Assembly: GCA_021824575.1 (NCBI GenBank)
Contig: JAKAKJ010000016.1
Coordinates: 62,001-126,000, forward strand
Direction of reading: 5' to 3'
From: Chloroflexota bacterium
Lineage (GTDB): Bacteria; Chloroflexota; Anaerolineae; Anaerolineales; Villigracilaceae
DNA length: 64,000 nucleotides
In this document: piece by piece, positions 17,196 through 26,410 of the stretch
Layout of the letters: each line of letters begins with the position of its first letter
Position numbering within the stretch: position 1 is the stretch's first letter
Position numbers and translations under genes: made by a program
The notes under the pieces: generated by a model
What the model saw: only the letters and a program-made list of their open reading frames with translations
The model's database searches: none
Told to the model about the DNA's origin: nothing

Positions 17196-17690
17196 ATGGC
17201 AGCCAGAATTAATTTTAATGGCCAGGAATACAACAGTCCCGATGAAATGCCGCCGCAAGTGCGCCAACTGTACGAGCGAGCCATTGCAAGTCTGTCCCAG
17301 AGTCAACAGGGAACTTTATCATCTCCAAAGATCAACATCAAAGTGAAGACCAACTTGCGTTTCAAGTACAACGGGCAGATCTACAACAGCCTCGATGAAC
17401 TGCCGCCTGATGTGCGGGACAAATATGCCAATATTGCAAATCAAGTGGATAAAGATCATGATGGAGTGCCAGATTTTTTGGAAGGAAAAGGCGGCGCACC
17501 CCTAAATTTATCCAATGCAAATTCAAGTGATGCTTTTGTCCCATCCGCGCCCATCGCGCCGCTGACTCCGACGAGTCCCGTCATCGCATCGGATCGCCCT
17601 GCAACGCGTTTGTTGATCGTCGCCGGCGCAATCATTGTGTTGCTTTTATTTGCGGTGATCATAATGGCGGGTTATATTTATTTGCATTGA
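17196..17690 (+). CDS. Tail-anchored protein with duplicated N-terminal motif
   Basis: A 164-aa protein. Residues ~4-30 (INFNGQEYNSPDEMPPQVRQLYERA) and ~50-77 (FKYNGQIYNSLDELPPDVRDKYANI) are clear copies of the same ~25-residue unit. A D-x-D-x-D-like DKDHDGVPDFLEGKGG segment follows, similar to a calcium-binding loop, then a Ser/Pro-rich stretch and one C-terminal transmembrane helix. An AGGAGG ribosome site precedes the ATG. I do not recognise the family; it is probably a membrane-tethered cytoplasmic protein. Confidence 0.75.
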   Translation: MAARINFNGQEYNSPDEMPPQVRQLYERAIASLSQSQQGTLSSPKINIKVKTNLRFKYNGQIYNSLDELPPDVRDKYANIANQVDKDHDGVPDFLEGKGGAPLNLSNANSSDAFVPSAPIAPLTPTSPVIASDRPATRLLIVAGAIIVLLLFAVIIMAGYIYLH

Positions 17691-17723
17691 AAATTAGCGT
17701 TTGATTAGAGTTTCATTACCTAC

Positions 17724-17752
17724 TTGACGTTAACCATTGAATTTTGTATAGT
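17724..17752 (+). promoter_or_regulatory. Sigma70-type promoter of the Gld-like ABC operon
   Basis: TTGACG (17724-17729), 17 nt, TATAGT (17747-17752), about 90 nt before the ATPase start. Confidence 0.82.
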
Positions 17753-17769
17753 AATCACGGCAAGAATTC

Positions 17770-17806
17770 AAAGGGCACTGCGGCCCACAGGCGCTGTGCC
17801 TTTTGT
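17770..17806 (+). terminator. Terminator-like hairpin in the 5' leader (possible attenuator)
   Basis: AAAGGGCAC (17770-17778) can pair with GTGCCTTT (17796-17803) with one bulged G, followed by a T-rich run. It lies between the promoter and the first gene, so read-through must be permitted in some condition. Confidence 0.5.
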
Positions 17807-17840
17807 TTCGTTTATTTCATTTTATGTTCAAGGAGTGTCG

Positions 17841-18779
17841 ATGATTCGAGTAGAGGGTCTTACCAAAGACTATGGCGAACGCCGCGCCATCTCGAACCTG
17901 AACTTTGAAGCAAAGCAGGGAGAGATCGTGGGCTTCCTCGGCCCCAATGGTGCAGGCAAGACGACCACCATGCGTATTTTGACGGGCTACATGCCGCCCA
18001 CTGAAGGCACGGCAACGGTTGCGGGATATGACATCTTATCCGAGTCGCTGGAGGTTCGCAAACGCGTCGGATATCTGCCGGAGACAGTTCCACTATACAC
18101 AGACATGACTGCCTTTGAGTATCTCAAGTTCATGGCTGACTTACGCAAGATTCCGAACTCCGCCGACCGCGCGTTTGAAGTCCTGGAAATGGTTGGCTTG
18201 GACAAGCGCGCCGAAAGCCACATCGGAAATCTATCCAAAGGCATGAAACAGAGGGTCGGCCTGGCCCAGGCGTTGATCCATTCGCCCGAAGTTTTGATCC
18301 TGGACGAACCAACGATTGGACTCGATCCAGCGCAAGTTGTCGAAGTCCGCAACCTGATCCGCGAGATAGGAAAGCAGCGCACGGTGATGCTTTCAACGCA
18401 CGTTCTTTCGGAAGCTCAGCAAGTTTGCGATCGTGTCTTGATCATCAACAAAGGCAAAATCGTCGCCGAGGATACGCCGGAAAACCTGCAGGCGCGACTC
18501 GTCGGTTCGGAACGCGCCGCTCTGCGCGTCCGCGGTGATGCGGATGGCTTGAGCAAACTGATTGGGAAGATCAAAGGCGTGCAAAACATCCACACCGCGC
18601 CCGATGGTTCCGTCGAATTCCAATTCGCGCCCGGACAGGATGTGCGTCCTGAAGTTGCGAAGGCCGTTATTAATGGTGGTTACGAATTGCTCGAACTGCG
18701 CCCGGTCGGCATGAGCCTTGAGGAAATCTTCCTCGAGCTGACGCGCGAAGACAATACCGGACGCCGCAAGGAGAAATAG
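17841..18779 (+). CDS. ABC transporter ATPase, GldA/NosF-like
   Basis: A 312-aa ATPase with Walker A GPNGAGKTTTMRIL, signature LSKGMKQRVGLAQALIH, Walker B VLILDEPTIGLDP and MLSTHVLSEAQQ. ATG 17841 has AAGGAG upstream; the longer open frame starts inside the promoter. It is followed by a permease, a GldG-like protein and a DUF4340 protein in one tight operon. That set is found in many bacteria including non-gliders, so gliding is not implied; export or remodelling of an envelope component is likely. Confidence 0.92.
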   Translation: MIRVEGLTKDYGERRAISNLNFEAKQGEIVGFLGPNGAGKTTTMRILTGYMPPTEGTATVAGYDILSESLEVRKRVGYLPETVPLYTDMTAFEYLKFMADLRKIPNSADRAFEVLEMVGLDKRAESHIGNLSKGMKQRVGLAQALIHSPEVLILDEPTIGLDPAQVVEVRNLIREIGKQRTVMLSTHVLSEAQQVCDRVLIINKGKIVAEDTPENLQARLVGSERAALRVRGDADGLSKLIGKIKGVQNIHTAPDGSVEFQFAPGQDVRPEVAKAVINGGYELLELRPVGMSLEEIFLELTREDNTGRRKEK

Positions 18780-18781
18780 AG

Positions 18782-19540
18782 ATGAGAAACATTTGGGTGA
18801 TCGCACGCCGCGAATACAACCACTTCTTTGCCAGCCCCATTGCTTACGTAGTGTCCTTTGTCATCCTATTGACATTGGGCATTATTTTTGGTTTGACCAT
18901 TTTGATCTATTCGCAGAATTCGCTGAACGGCGGCTTTGGCGGGCCTCCCCCCGCACCGGATATCAGCGGCATCACCGGCACGTATGTATTTTTGCTTGTT
19001 CTGACAGTCCCCGCGTTGACCATGCGTCTGGTTGCGGACGAAACCCGCATGGGCACGATGGAACTCCTTCTGACCGCTCCCGTTCGCGATTGGGAATTGG
19101 TGGTTGGCAAATGGCTGGGCAGTTTCCTCTTCATGCTGACCCTGATTGCCGTGACCTTGATTTATCCGCTTGTGTTGAATAGTCTTGAAACGCCCGGCAT
19201 TGATCAGAGCCAGATGATGACGGCTTACCTCGGAATGATTTTGGCAACGGCCGCGTTCCTGGCAGTCGGCGTCGGTGTGTCATCACTGTTCTCGAATCAG
19301 TTTGCCGCTTTCTTCGTCACGCTGGCGGTCTTCGTCATCCTGTGGTGGCTCGTGGGATTCCCCGCGCAATACGTGCAGTCTGGCGGCGATATTTTCACGT
19401 ATCTCAGCATGCAAGACCATTTTTCGAATTCGCTGAACACCGGCGTCATTAACCTATCAGACATCGTTTACTTTCTGAGCCTTATCGCGCTGGGCCTGTT
19501 CACAGGTTCAGCCGCGGTTGAAGCCCGGAGGTGGAGCTAA
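18782..19540 (+). CDS. ABC-2 permease, GldF-like
   Basis: A 252-aa six-helix permease. It begins RNIWVIARREYNHFFASPIAYVV, the typical amphipathic start of this family, and has a Gly/Pro-rich loop after TM1-2 (GGFGGPPPAPD) and the LVADETRMGTMELLLTAPV cytoplasmic motif. It lies two bases after the ATPase stop and shares one base with the next gene (TAATG), implying coupled translation of a complex. Confidence 0.9.
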   Translation: MRNIWVIARREYNHFFASPIAYVVSFVILLTLGIIFGLTILIYSQNSLNGGFGGPPPAPDISGITGTYVFLLVLTVPALTMRLVADETRMGTMELLLTAPVRDWELVVGKWLGSFLFMLTLIAVTLIYPLVLNSLETPGIDQSQMMTAYLGMILATAAFLAVGVGVSSLFSNQFAAFFVTLAVFVILWWLVGFPAQYVQSGGDIFTYLSMQDHFSNSLNTGVINLSDIVYFLSLIALGLFTGSAAVEARRWS

Positions 19541-21135
19541 TGAAGAACAAGAACACTCCGGCTCGTTATGCGATCATCGGCCTGATTATTGCCATCGTGG
19601 CTTGTGTTGCCACCGGCCTGCTTGCACTTGTCAAAGGGACAATCGCGCTTCAGTTATACACACCGGCCAATCCAAACACGATCAATATCGCGCTGGAAGT
19701 CAGCGCGGGCTTGCTGGTTTTGGGACTCGCCGCCTACGCCATTCTCAATCCCGAAGGCACGCGCCGCTTCCTGACCGGACGGCAGGCGCGCTACGGTTCG
19801 AATACTTTGATCATGTCCCTGGCCTTTGCCGGCATCATCATCGTTGCCAACTGGCTGGCGTTCCAAAATCCAAAATCATGGGACCTGACTCAGGACAAAT
19901 CTCACACGCTCGCGCCTGAGTCGATTCAAACGCTGGCTGCGCTGCCCGAAAAAGTCACAGCCATCGCCTTCTATTCCACGCAGACGCCGATTGACACAGC
20001 CCAGCAGCTGCTCAACAATTACAAAGCGGCCAGCAACGGCAAATTCGATTTCCGCTTCGTGGACCCGAACGCCAATCCGGTGTTGGCACATCAATATGGC
20101 ATCACCGGCGACGGCAAGATCGTCCTGACAATGGGTAAAGCATCCGAGACTGCCAGCTCCGCAACGGAGAGTGATATTGATCAGGCACTGATCCGTTTGA
20201 TCAGCCCGGAAACGCGCGTCGTTTATTTCCTGACCGGTCATGGCGAACCTGACATCAACGGGACCGACAACACAGCTATGTCTACGGCGCGCACCACATT
20301 GGAGAACAGGAGTTACACGGTCAAGACTTTGAATCTGGCTGCGACCAATAGCATTCCAGCCGATGCGAAGGCCATTGTGATTGCCGGCCCGAAGAATCCG
20401 CTTCTGCCCCAGGAAGTCACTTTGTTAAAGCAATATGTTGACAAGGGCGGCGGATTGATCGTCATGGAGGACCCGACCGTCTTCACAAACTTTGGAACGA
20501 ACGCCGATCCATTGGCAGATTATTTGAAAACCGACTGGGGCATTACGCTGGACAACGATGTAATCATTGATCAAACCAGCAACCAGCCCTTGTATGCCAT
20601 TGCGTCCAGCTACAATACTTCCAGCCCGATCACACAAAACACAACCACCATCACGGTCATGCCCGGAGCGCGCAGCCTGACGCTGGCCAAGACTCCGCCG
20701 CAAAATGTAACTGACACAGCGCTGATCATGACCTCGCAGCAAGCGTGGGGCGAGACGGATCTTGAGAAAATCAAGAATAATCAGCAAATCAGTTTCGATC
20801 AGGCAACCGACATCGCCGGCCCTCTAACGCTGGCGGCTTCGGGCGAGAATACAACCACCACCGGGCACGTTGTGGTATTCGGCAACTCTGTCTTTGCCAC
20901 CGATCAGGGTTTTAACTCCTACGCCAATGGCGATATTTTCACCAGTTCGGTGGACTGGGTGGCACAGGAAAAGAACCTGGTACAAATCACGCCCCATCCC
21001 ACCATCACGCGCACGTTCAACGTTCCCAGCCAGCTTACATTTATCATCATCCTGCTTGGCTCGGTAATCGTAATCCCCGGCCTGGTTGTCGTGGCCGGCA
21101 TCTCCACATGGCTGACACGCCGCAGACGAGGGTAA
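19540..21135 (+). CDS. GldG-like ABC-associated protein
   Basis: A 531-aa protein with two or three N-terminal helices, a large extracytoplasmic domain and a C-terminal helix ending WLTRRRRG. The domain shows GldG-family features: DLTQDKSHTLAPESIQTLA, VVYFLTGHGEPDINGT, and a glutamine-amidotransferase-like strand GGGLIVMEDP. Start ATG 19540 follows GGAGGTGGAG. It should sit on the permease and bind the exported or sensed envelope substrate. Confidence 0.88.
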   Translation: MKNKNTPARYAIIGLIIAIVACVATGLLALVKGTIALQLYTPANPNTINIALEVSAGLLVLGLAAYAILNPEGTRRFLTGRQARYGSNTLIMSLAFAGIIIVANWLAFQNPKSWDLTQDKSHTLAPESIQTLAALPEKVTAIAFYSTQTPIDTAQQLLNNYKAASNGKFDFRFVDPNANPVLAHQYGITGDGKIVLTMGKASETASSATESDIDQALIRLISPETRVVYFLTGHGEPDINGTDNTAMSTARTTLENRSYTVKTLNLAATNSIPADAKAIVIAGPKNPLLPQEVTLLKQYVDKGGGLIVMEDPTVFTNFGTNADPLADYLKTDWGITLDNDVIIDQTSNQPLYAIASSYNTSSPITQNTTTITVMPGARSLTLAKTPPQNVTDTALIMTSQQAWGETDLEKIKNNQQISFDQATDIAGPLTLAASGENTTTTGHVVVFGNSVFATDQGFNSYANGDIFTSSVDWVAQEKNLVQITPHPTITRTFNVPSQLTFIIILLGSVIVIPGLVVVAGISTWLTRRRRG

Positions 21136-21138
21136 AAA

Positions 21139-21867
21139 ATGATCCGTCGAAACACATGGATTTTGATCATTCTTTTCGCCGCTCTGGTTGGCGCTGCGAT
21201 CTATCTGCAAAATCAAAAGACGAAGCAGGCTGCTTCTGCCACACCAACCAGTTCTTCGGCATTCGTATTCAACACAGCGACAGATGGCAACCCGACTGAC
21301 ATCAAGATCGAATCTTCGACCGGGGTGACCGTTGAAATCGCCCGCGACTCAAGCGGTTCCTGGACGGTAAAATCTCCTATAGCGATGGGAGCGAATCAAG
21401 CCGGAGCCGAGGCGGCCGCGACACAGGTTGGCGCGTTACGCGTCCTCGGCGATTTCCAGCTTGGCCCGGATATCGTCGGCCTGGATAAACCGTCCTACAC
21501 AATCACGATCGTTTTCTCCGGCGGCAAGACACACAAGCTTCTCGTCGGCTCAGTCAACCCGATCCAAACCGGATATTACACTCAGTTGGACGGCGGCAAG
21601 ACTCAAGTCGTAGATAAACCGGGACTCGATTCCCTGCTTGGCATCGTCACCAATCCGCCCTACGCGCAAACGCTGACGCCAACAGTGACCCCGACTGTCT
21701 TTGTCCCACTTCCGGCAACCGAGACTCCAACCATAGCACCCGCCGAAACGACCACACCGCTTCCTTCGACAGAAACGCCATCAGCGCCTGGAACAGCGAC
21801 CACTCCTGCCCCGTCCACGACTGAAACGCCATCTGCGGCTTCGATAACGGCAACCGCCACCCCGTAA
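21139..21867 (+). CDS. DUF4340 protein with Thr/Pro-rich tail
   Basis: A 242-aa protein with one N-terminal transmembrane anchor (WILIILFAALVGAAIYLQ), then a DUF4340-like extracytoplasmic domain (SSTGVTVEIARDSSGSWTVKSP, LDKPSYTITIVFSGGKTHKLLVG), and a ~65-residue low-complexity tail of TETP/SAPGTAT repeats. The tail may be a flexible linker or O-glycosylated stalk. It is last in the Gld-like operon, three bases after the GldG stop, and probably completes the periplasmic face of that complex. Confidence 0.82.
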   Translation: MIRRNTWILIILFAALVGAAIYLQNQKTKQAASATPTSSSAFVFNTATDGNPTDIKIESSTGVTVEIARDSSGSWTVKSPIAMGANQAGAEAAATQVGALRVLGDFQLGPDIVGLDKPSYTITIVFSGGKTHKLLVGSVNPIQTGYYTQLDGGKTQVVDKPGLDSLLGIVTNPPYAQTLTPTVTPTVFVPLPATETPTIAPAETTTPLPSTETPSAPGTATTPAPSTTETPSAASITATATP

Positions 21868-21936
21868 GGGAGGCCGCGAGGAAAGCGTCTTGTCTATAGA
21901 ACTAAATTGCAGAATACAACCAAAACGAAGAAAGTA

Positions 21937-21965
21937 TTGATTTTCGCATCGAAAAAGTGTATTCT
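21937..21965 (+). promoter_or_regulatory. Promoter of the sigma-factor gene
   Basis: TTGATT (21937-21942), 17 nt, TATTCT (21960-21965), 39 bp before the ATG. Confidence 0.7.
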
Positions 21966-22003
21966 GAATTGAGCCAAAATTCATAACCTCACTGGAAGAA
22001 AGA

Positions 22004-23215
22004 ATGGATGTAGAGAAAATCATTATCGGTGACGAGGAAGAAGAATATCCTGCCATTGCGCGTTTAATCGAGTTGGGACGCCAGAAATCCTACGTCACCC
22101 TCGATGATATTTTGCATTTCTTCCCCGAAGCTGAACAAGACGTTGAACAACTTGAGGAAGCCTTCTCGGCGCTTCTAAGTGCGGGGATTCCCTTTGTGGA
22201 AGATACCACGCCTGGCGAGCCAACCGAGGACGAACTGGCCGCGGTTGAAGAAACCGAGGCCGAGCCTGAACCTGATCTTTCGCTCGATGATTATCTCGCC
22301 AACATTGATACTGACGACACGATTGGCCTTTACCTGAAGGAAGTCAGCCGCGTGCCGCTGCTCAATGCGTCGGAAGAAGTTGCCTTGGCCCAGCGCATCG
22401 AACGCGGACGCACGGCGCGCGAGGAACTTGCCAAAGGCAGCGTGAGCCCTCGGCGCCGTTCCGACCTACGCAAACTCATTGAAGACGGCTGGGCCGCCCG
22501 CGAGCATTTGATCACAGCAAACTCACGCCTCGTGATCTCGGTCGCAAAGAAATACATGGGACGCGGTGTACCATTCCTCGATTTAATTCAGGAAGGTAAT
22601 ATCGGCCTGATCCGCGCCACAAAGAAATTCGATTATCGCCGCGGCCACAAGTTTTCAACCTACGCAACATGGTGGATTCGCCAAGCCGTGACGCGCGCCA
22701 TTGCCGATCAAGGGCGCACGATCCGCGTGCCCGTTCACATGGGCGACCAGATCAATAAATTGTTGCGTGTCCAACACCAGTTGACTCAGCGTCTCGGACG
22801 CGAACCCAGCGTGGAGGAACTGGCAGAGGCGTTGGATGTGCCGCCGAAAAAAGTTGAGAACATGATTCAAGTGGCACGCCGTCCGCTCTCGCTCGAAACA
22901 CCCACGGACGACGAAGAGGATTCCGTTTTAGGCGATTTTATCGAAGACGACGAGGCGCCTCCGCCCGACGACACTGCCACGTACAATCTTCTGCGCGAAC
23001 ATCTCGGTGAAGTGTTGAACGGTTTGCCGCCGCGTGAAGTCCGCATTTTGCAATTACGTTATGGCCTGCTCGACGGACAGGCTTACACACTCGAGGAAGT
23101 GGGCCGCAAAATGGGCGTGACGCGCGAGCGCGTACGCCAGATCGAAGCGCAGGCACTCAGCCGTCTGCGCCATCCGTCCATTCGGCGTAAGCTGCGGGAT
23201 TACCTGGGCGAATAA
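22004..23215 (+). CDS. rpoD: Housekeeping RNA polymerase sigma factor (RpoD/SigA)
   Basis: A 403-aa sigma70. It has a short acidic N-terminus, region 1.2 (DTIGLYLKEVSRVPLLNASEEV), region 2 (LRKLIEDGWAAREHLITANS, then LIQEGNIGLIRATKKFDYRRGHKFSTYATWWIRQAV for core binding and -10 melting), region 3, and region 4.2 HTH (TLEEVGRKMGVTRERVRQIE). The complete 2.3-2.4 aromatic set and RPLSLETP segment mark a group 1 or close group 2 factor. Promoters in this window with TTGAC-N17-TAT spacing agree with such a factor. A strong terminator follows. Confidence 0.95.
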   Translation: MDVEKIIIGDEEEEYPAIARLIELGRQKSYVTLDDILHFFPEAEQDVEQLEEAFSALLSAGIPFVEDTTPGEPTEDELAAVEETEAEPEPDLSLDDYLANIDTDDTIGLYLKEVSRVPLLNASEEVALAQRIERGRTAREELAKGSVSPRRRSDLRKLIEDGWAAREHLITANSRLVISVAKKYMGRGVPFLDLIQEGNIGLIRATKKFDYRRGHKFSTYATWWIRQAVTRAIADQGRTIRVPVHMGDQINKLLRVQHQLTQRLGREPSVEELAEALDVPPKKVENMIQVARRPLSLETPTDDEEDSVLGDFIEDDEAPPPDDTATYNLLREHLGEVLNGLPPREVRILQLRYGLLDGQAYTLEEVGRKMGVTRERVRQIEAQALSRLRHPSIRRKLRDYLGE

Positions 23216-23227
23216 AATTACTCCTTC

Positions 23228-23266
23228 AAAAAGCGGCACGACCAAAATCGTGCCGCTTTTTGTTTT
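23228..23266 (+). terminator. Rho-independent terminator of rpoD
   Basis: AAAAAGCGGCACGA (23228-23241) pairs perfectly with TCGTGCCGCTTTTT (23248-23261), followed by GTTTT. Confidence 0.95.
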
Positions 23267-23321
23267 CTTGCATTTGCATAAAAAAACATTTCGTCAATAA
23301 ATATTTGTGTACAATCAAATC

Positions 23322-24836
23322 ATGCTTAATACAACAAGCAGATCAAAGCTTGCACTTGCGGGAATTCTAGTTCTAGCCACAATCACTCGATTATTAGGTA
23401 TCATTTCGCGCCCGATTTGGTACGATGAAGCATTTACAATTCTGTTTTCCGAAAAGGGGCCGGAAGCAATGCTTCGCGGAACGCTTGGTTTTGCAGGAGT
23501 GGGAGGAGCAGAACCTCATCCAATTGGCTATTACATCATCGTCTGGTTATGGATGAACATCTTTGGAGAATCACTTTTCTCGGTACGGATGATTTCTGTT
23601 CTCGCCGGGTTGGGAATAGTCTGTCTGGTTTATCTAATCAGCCGCGAACTTTTTGATGCCAGGCTTGCTCGAATCGCAATGCTCTTCGCGGCTTTGGCTC
23701 CATTTCAGATCCATTATTCGCAAGAAATCCGAATGTATTCATGGATGGCAATGTGGCTGCTCCTCGCCACATATGCATACGTTCGCGGCGCAAAAACACG
23801 GGCATGGTATTGGTGGCTCGTATTTGCCGTCTCGGCTGCATTAGCACAGTACATGCAAAACCTTGCAGCCTTCTATCTCGTTACCCTGGCTTTCTCGCCC
23901 ATTCTACAAAAAGATTGGCGGACGGTCAGATCTGTTTTTGCGGCAGGTGCGGGTGCCATTATTTTGTATCTACCCTGGCTGGTCAAACTTCCAAGCCAAT
24001 TTGAAAAGATTTCGCAATCCTATTGGGTCACGCAACCTTCGTCCTCGCGGTTATTTACGCTTCTGCTTGTATTCGTGACGAATCTGCCGCTGCCCGATAG
24101 TTGGTTAACGCCCGCTTTGTTCATCGCGCTGATGGTTGTTGCCATTGGATGTTATCAGACATTTTGCACGATAAGAGCGCGAGCACAAGCCGCATCGGGC
24201 GGATTGTGGATTCTGTATTTATCCTTTGCGCCTCCACTTCTCCTCTTCCTTTTCTCACAATGGAAGCCGGTATACATTGAAAGAGTCCTCCTTCCTTCTG
24301 GGGCCACGTTTCTGATCTGGCTGGCGTGGGCATTAACATCCACAAAGTTGCCGCGTCTGGTCGGCAATCTCGCGTTGGGTCTACTGGCAATTGCCTCGTT
24401 TCTCGGCATTTATCAACACGTGACCTATTCTGGCTTTCCGTATGGAAATTTTCAAGCGCTCGATAACACGCTGCAAATGTACGCCGGGCCCGGAGATGTG
24501 ATCGTGCACTCAAACAAGTTGTCTTTGCTCCCGTCAATTTACTACGACCGGATGCTTCCGCAAGTCTATATTACCGATCCGCCGGGAAGCCCGGAAGATA
24601 CATTAGCACCTGCCGCACAAGAAGTGTTGGGTGTGAATGCCAAAGCAAACATCCAATCTGCTGTCGGCAACGCAACGCAAATTTTCTATATCATCTATCA
24701 GGAATCAATTGACGAATACCGCACAGCGGGTTATGCAACTCACCCCGATCTTGCATACCTGACCTCACACTATGACCTTGCAGGGGAAGACACCTGGAAC
24801 GGACTTCTTTTATATCGCTTTTCAAGGAAACCTTGA
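23322..24836 (+). CDS. GT39/ArnT-like membrane glycosyltransferase
   Basis: A 504-aa protein with ~11 helices. After TM1 comes ISRPIWYDEAFTILFS, whose D-E pair matches the catalytic acidic motif of PMT/ArnT-like enzymes, then HPIGYYIIVWLWMNIFGESLFSVR, a strong GT39 signature. The C-terminal ~90 residues are soluble. ATG 23322 is chosen over an upstream GTG. It opens a cluster of four GT-C genes whose ends overlap by 1-4 bases, implying one transcript. Substrate unknown; likely surface glycan or protein glycosylation. Confidence 0.85.
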   Translation: MLNTTSRSKLALAGILVLATITRLLGIISRPIWYDEAFTILFSEKGPEAMLRGTLGFAGVGGAEPHPIGYYIIVWLWMNIFGESLFSVRMISVLAGLGIVCLVYLISRELFDARLARIAMLFAALAPFQIHYSQEIRMYSWMAMWLLLATYAYVRGAKTRAWYWWLVFAVSAALAQYMQNLAAFYLVTLAFSPILQKDWRTVRSVFAAGAGAIILYLPWLVKLPSQFEKISQSYWVTQPSSSRLFTLLLVFVTNLPLPDSWLTPALFIALMVVAIGCYQTFCTIRARAQAASGGLWILYLSFAPPLLLFLFSQWKPVYIERVLLPSGATFLIWLAWALTSTKLPRLVGNLALGLLAIASFLGIYQHVTYSGFPYGNFQALDNTLQMYAGPGDVIVHSNKLSLLPSIYYDRMLPQVYITDPPGSPEDTLAPAAQEVLGVNAKANIQSAVGNATQIFYIIYQESIDEYRTAGYATHPDLAYLTSHYDLAGEDTWNGLLLYRFSRKP

Positions 24837-26410
24837 TGCAATACAAGAAGGAAGTTTTATGGGTTGCGATTGTCACAACTTTAATTCTGGTTTGGGGATC
24901 AATTCCGACGTGGGTGGGATTCTCGTCTGCGACGCCTGATATGCATTTTAGGGGAACCTATTTCGACCCACAGGATTATGCTGTTGATCTCTCCATGATG
25001 CGCTCTGGAATGTCAGGGGAGTGGGCATATCAATTCCGGTTTACAGCCGAGCCGCCTCATCCGGCTTATGTAAGGATGTTTTATATTGTCCTCGGTCATA
25101 TCAGTAATTGGATTAGATTACCGCCAGAGACCACACAGGAACTTGCGCGCTGGTTATTCGGCTTTGCGGCCTTGTTTGCCATCTACGCATTGTTTCGTCG
25201 AATCTTCCCAAATTTATTTTGGACACGAACTGCTTTCCTGCTGGCCTGCATGGGTTCAGGAATCGGTTGGATTCAGCTTATCTTTCACTGGACGCCGGGC
25301 CCAATTACCCCCATTGATTTCTGGCTGATTGACGCATACATCTTTTTCAGCCTGTCCCTTTTTCCGCATTTCGCCTTCGCAATAGCAGGAATGTGTTTAG
25401 CGACGATCTTATGGCTGGAATATCTCAAAAAGCCGCGCCTGCAATATATAATTTGGATCGCGCTCATAGCCATTCTGGTTCAACTCACAAATCCAATCGC
25501 GTTTGCGGTCGTGGACGTTGGATTTCTCACGGCAATGCTTTTCAATTGGTGGCAGAATCAAAAAGTTCGTTGGGGGGACCTTCCGGCTCTAGTAACATTG
25601 GCAATCGCGCAAACGCCGTTGTTCATCTATAATCTCGTCGTGCTTACTCGTGATCCGCTATGGAGTCAGTACACGTTCCAGAATCAAACACTATCGCCGC
25701 CTCCGATTTATTATCTGTGGGGCTTTGCATTGCTTTGGCCCTTTGTTCTAATTGGTATCGTAATCGCGTTTCGAGAAAAGCGTCCCGCGCTTGGAGCAGC
25801 GACATTCTGGACAGTAGCGGCATTCTCATTGGCATACGCGCCATTCCCAATTCAACGCCGCTTTCTTTTGGGAATTACGATTCCGATTGCATTGTTATCC
25901 GCTTGGGGTTTGGTGAGACTCTTCGAGGCAATCGCCGCCCGAAATCCGGGGCTGAAGCAATGGCGTCTGGCACTGGTTATGTTGTTCGTTTCCTTTGCTT
26001 CGATCTCGACAATTTATTTGAGTCTGGGACGATCCGTTTATTTGCAAACGCATCCGGCAGCGTTTTTCTATCCGGCTGGAATTGATAATGCCGCGCAATG
26101 GCTGGAAAACCATGCACAACCAAACGATATTGCGTTGGCATCAGAACAAACGGCGCAGGTGATCGCTCAAAAGACAGATTTGCGTGTTTATTTCGGACAT
26201 GAAATGGAAACGTTGAATTACGCCGGCAAACAAAAACTCGTCACGTCATTCTATAAGGGACAGGAGCCGGTTAGTTGGATAAAAAGCACGCCAATCAAAT
26301 GGGTCATCTATGGGCCGCTTGAGCGCGAGATCAACCCGAATTTCCTTCCGGGCCAGAATCTCGCGCTCATTTATAACCAGGACGATGTTCAAATCTTTCA
26401 AGTGAAATGA
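24836..26410 (+). CDS. GT-C fold membrane protein
   Basis: A 524-aa multi-pass protein overlapping the previous stop by one base (TGATG). The first outer loop is long (FRGTYFDPQDYAVDLSMMRSG, then PHPAYVRMFYIVLGHISNWI) with acidic residues where GT-C enzymes place their catalytic Asp. The C-terminal soluble segment (AQWLENHAQPNDIALASEQT) resembles the tails of neighbouring paralogues. It is the second gene in the four-gene run. Exact family and sugar are unclear. Confidence 0.72.
   Translation: MQYKKEVLWVAIVTTLILVWGSIPTWVGFSSATPDMHFRGTYFDPQDYAVDLSMMRSGMSGEWAYQFRFTAEPPHPAYVRMFYIVLGHISNWIRLPPETTQELARWLFGFAALFAIYALFRRIFPNLFWTRTAFLLACMGSGIGWIQLIFHWTPGPITPIDFWLIDAYIFFSLSLFPHFAFAIAGMCLATILWLEYLKKPRLQYIIWIALIAILVQLTNPIAFAVVDVGFLTAMLFNWWQNQKVRWGDLPALVTLAIAQTPLFIYNLVVLTRDPLWSQYTFQNQTLSPPPIYYLWGFALLWPFVLIGIVIAFREKRPALGAATFWTVAAFSLAYAPFPIQRRFLLGITIPIALLSAWGLVRLFEAIAARNPGLKQWRLALVMLFVSFASISTIYLSLGRSVYLQTHPAAFFYPAGIDNAAQWLENHAQPNDIALASEQTAQVIAQKTDLRVYFGHEMETLNYAGKQKLVTSFYKGQEPVSWIKSTPIKWVIYGPLEREINPNFLPGQNLALIYNQDDVQIFQVK

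Noticed and set aside
17841-21867. Gliding motility machinery
   Set aside because: Only GldA/F/G-like genes are present; this ABC set is widespread in non-gliding bacteria and no other gliding gene is visible.
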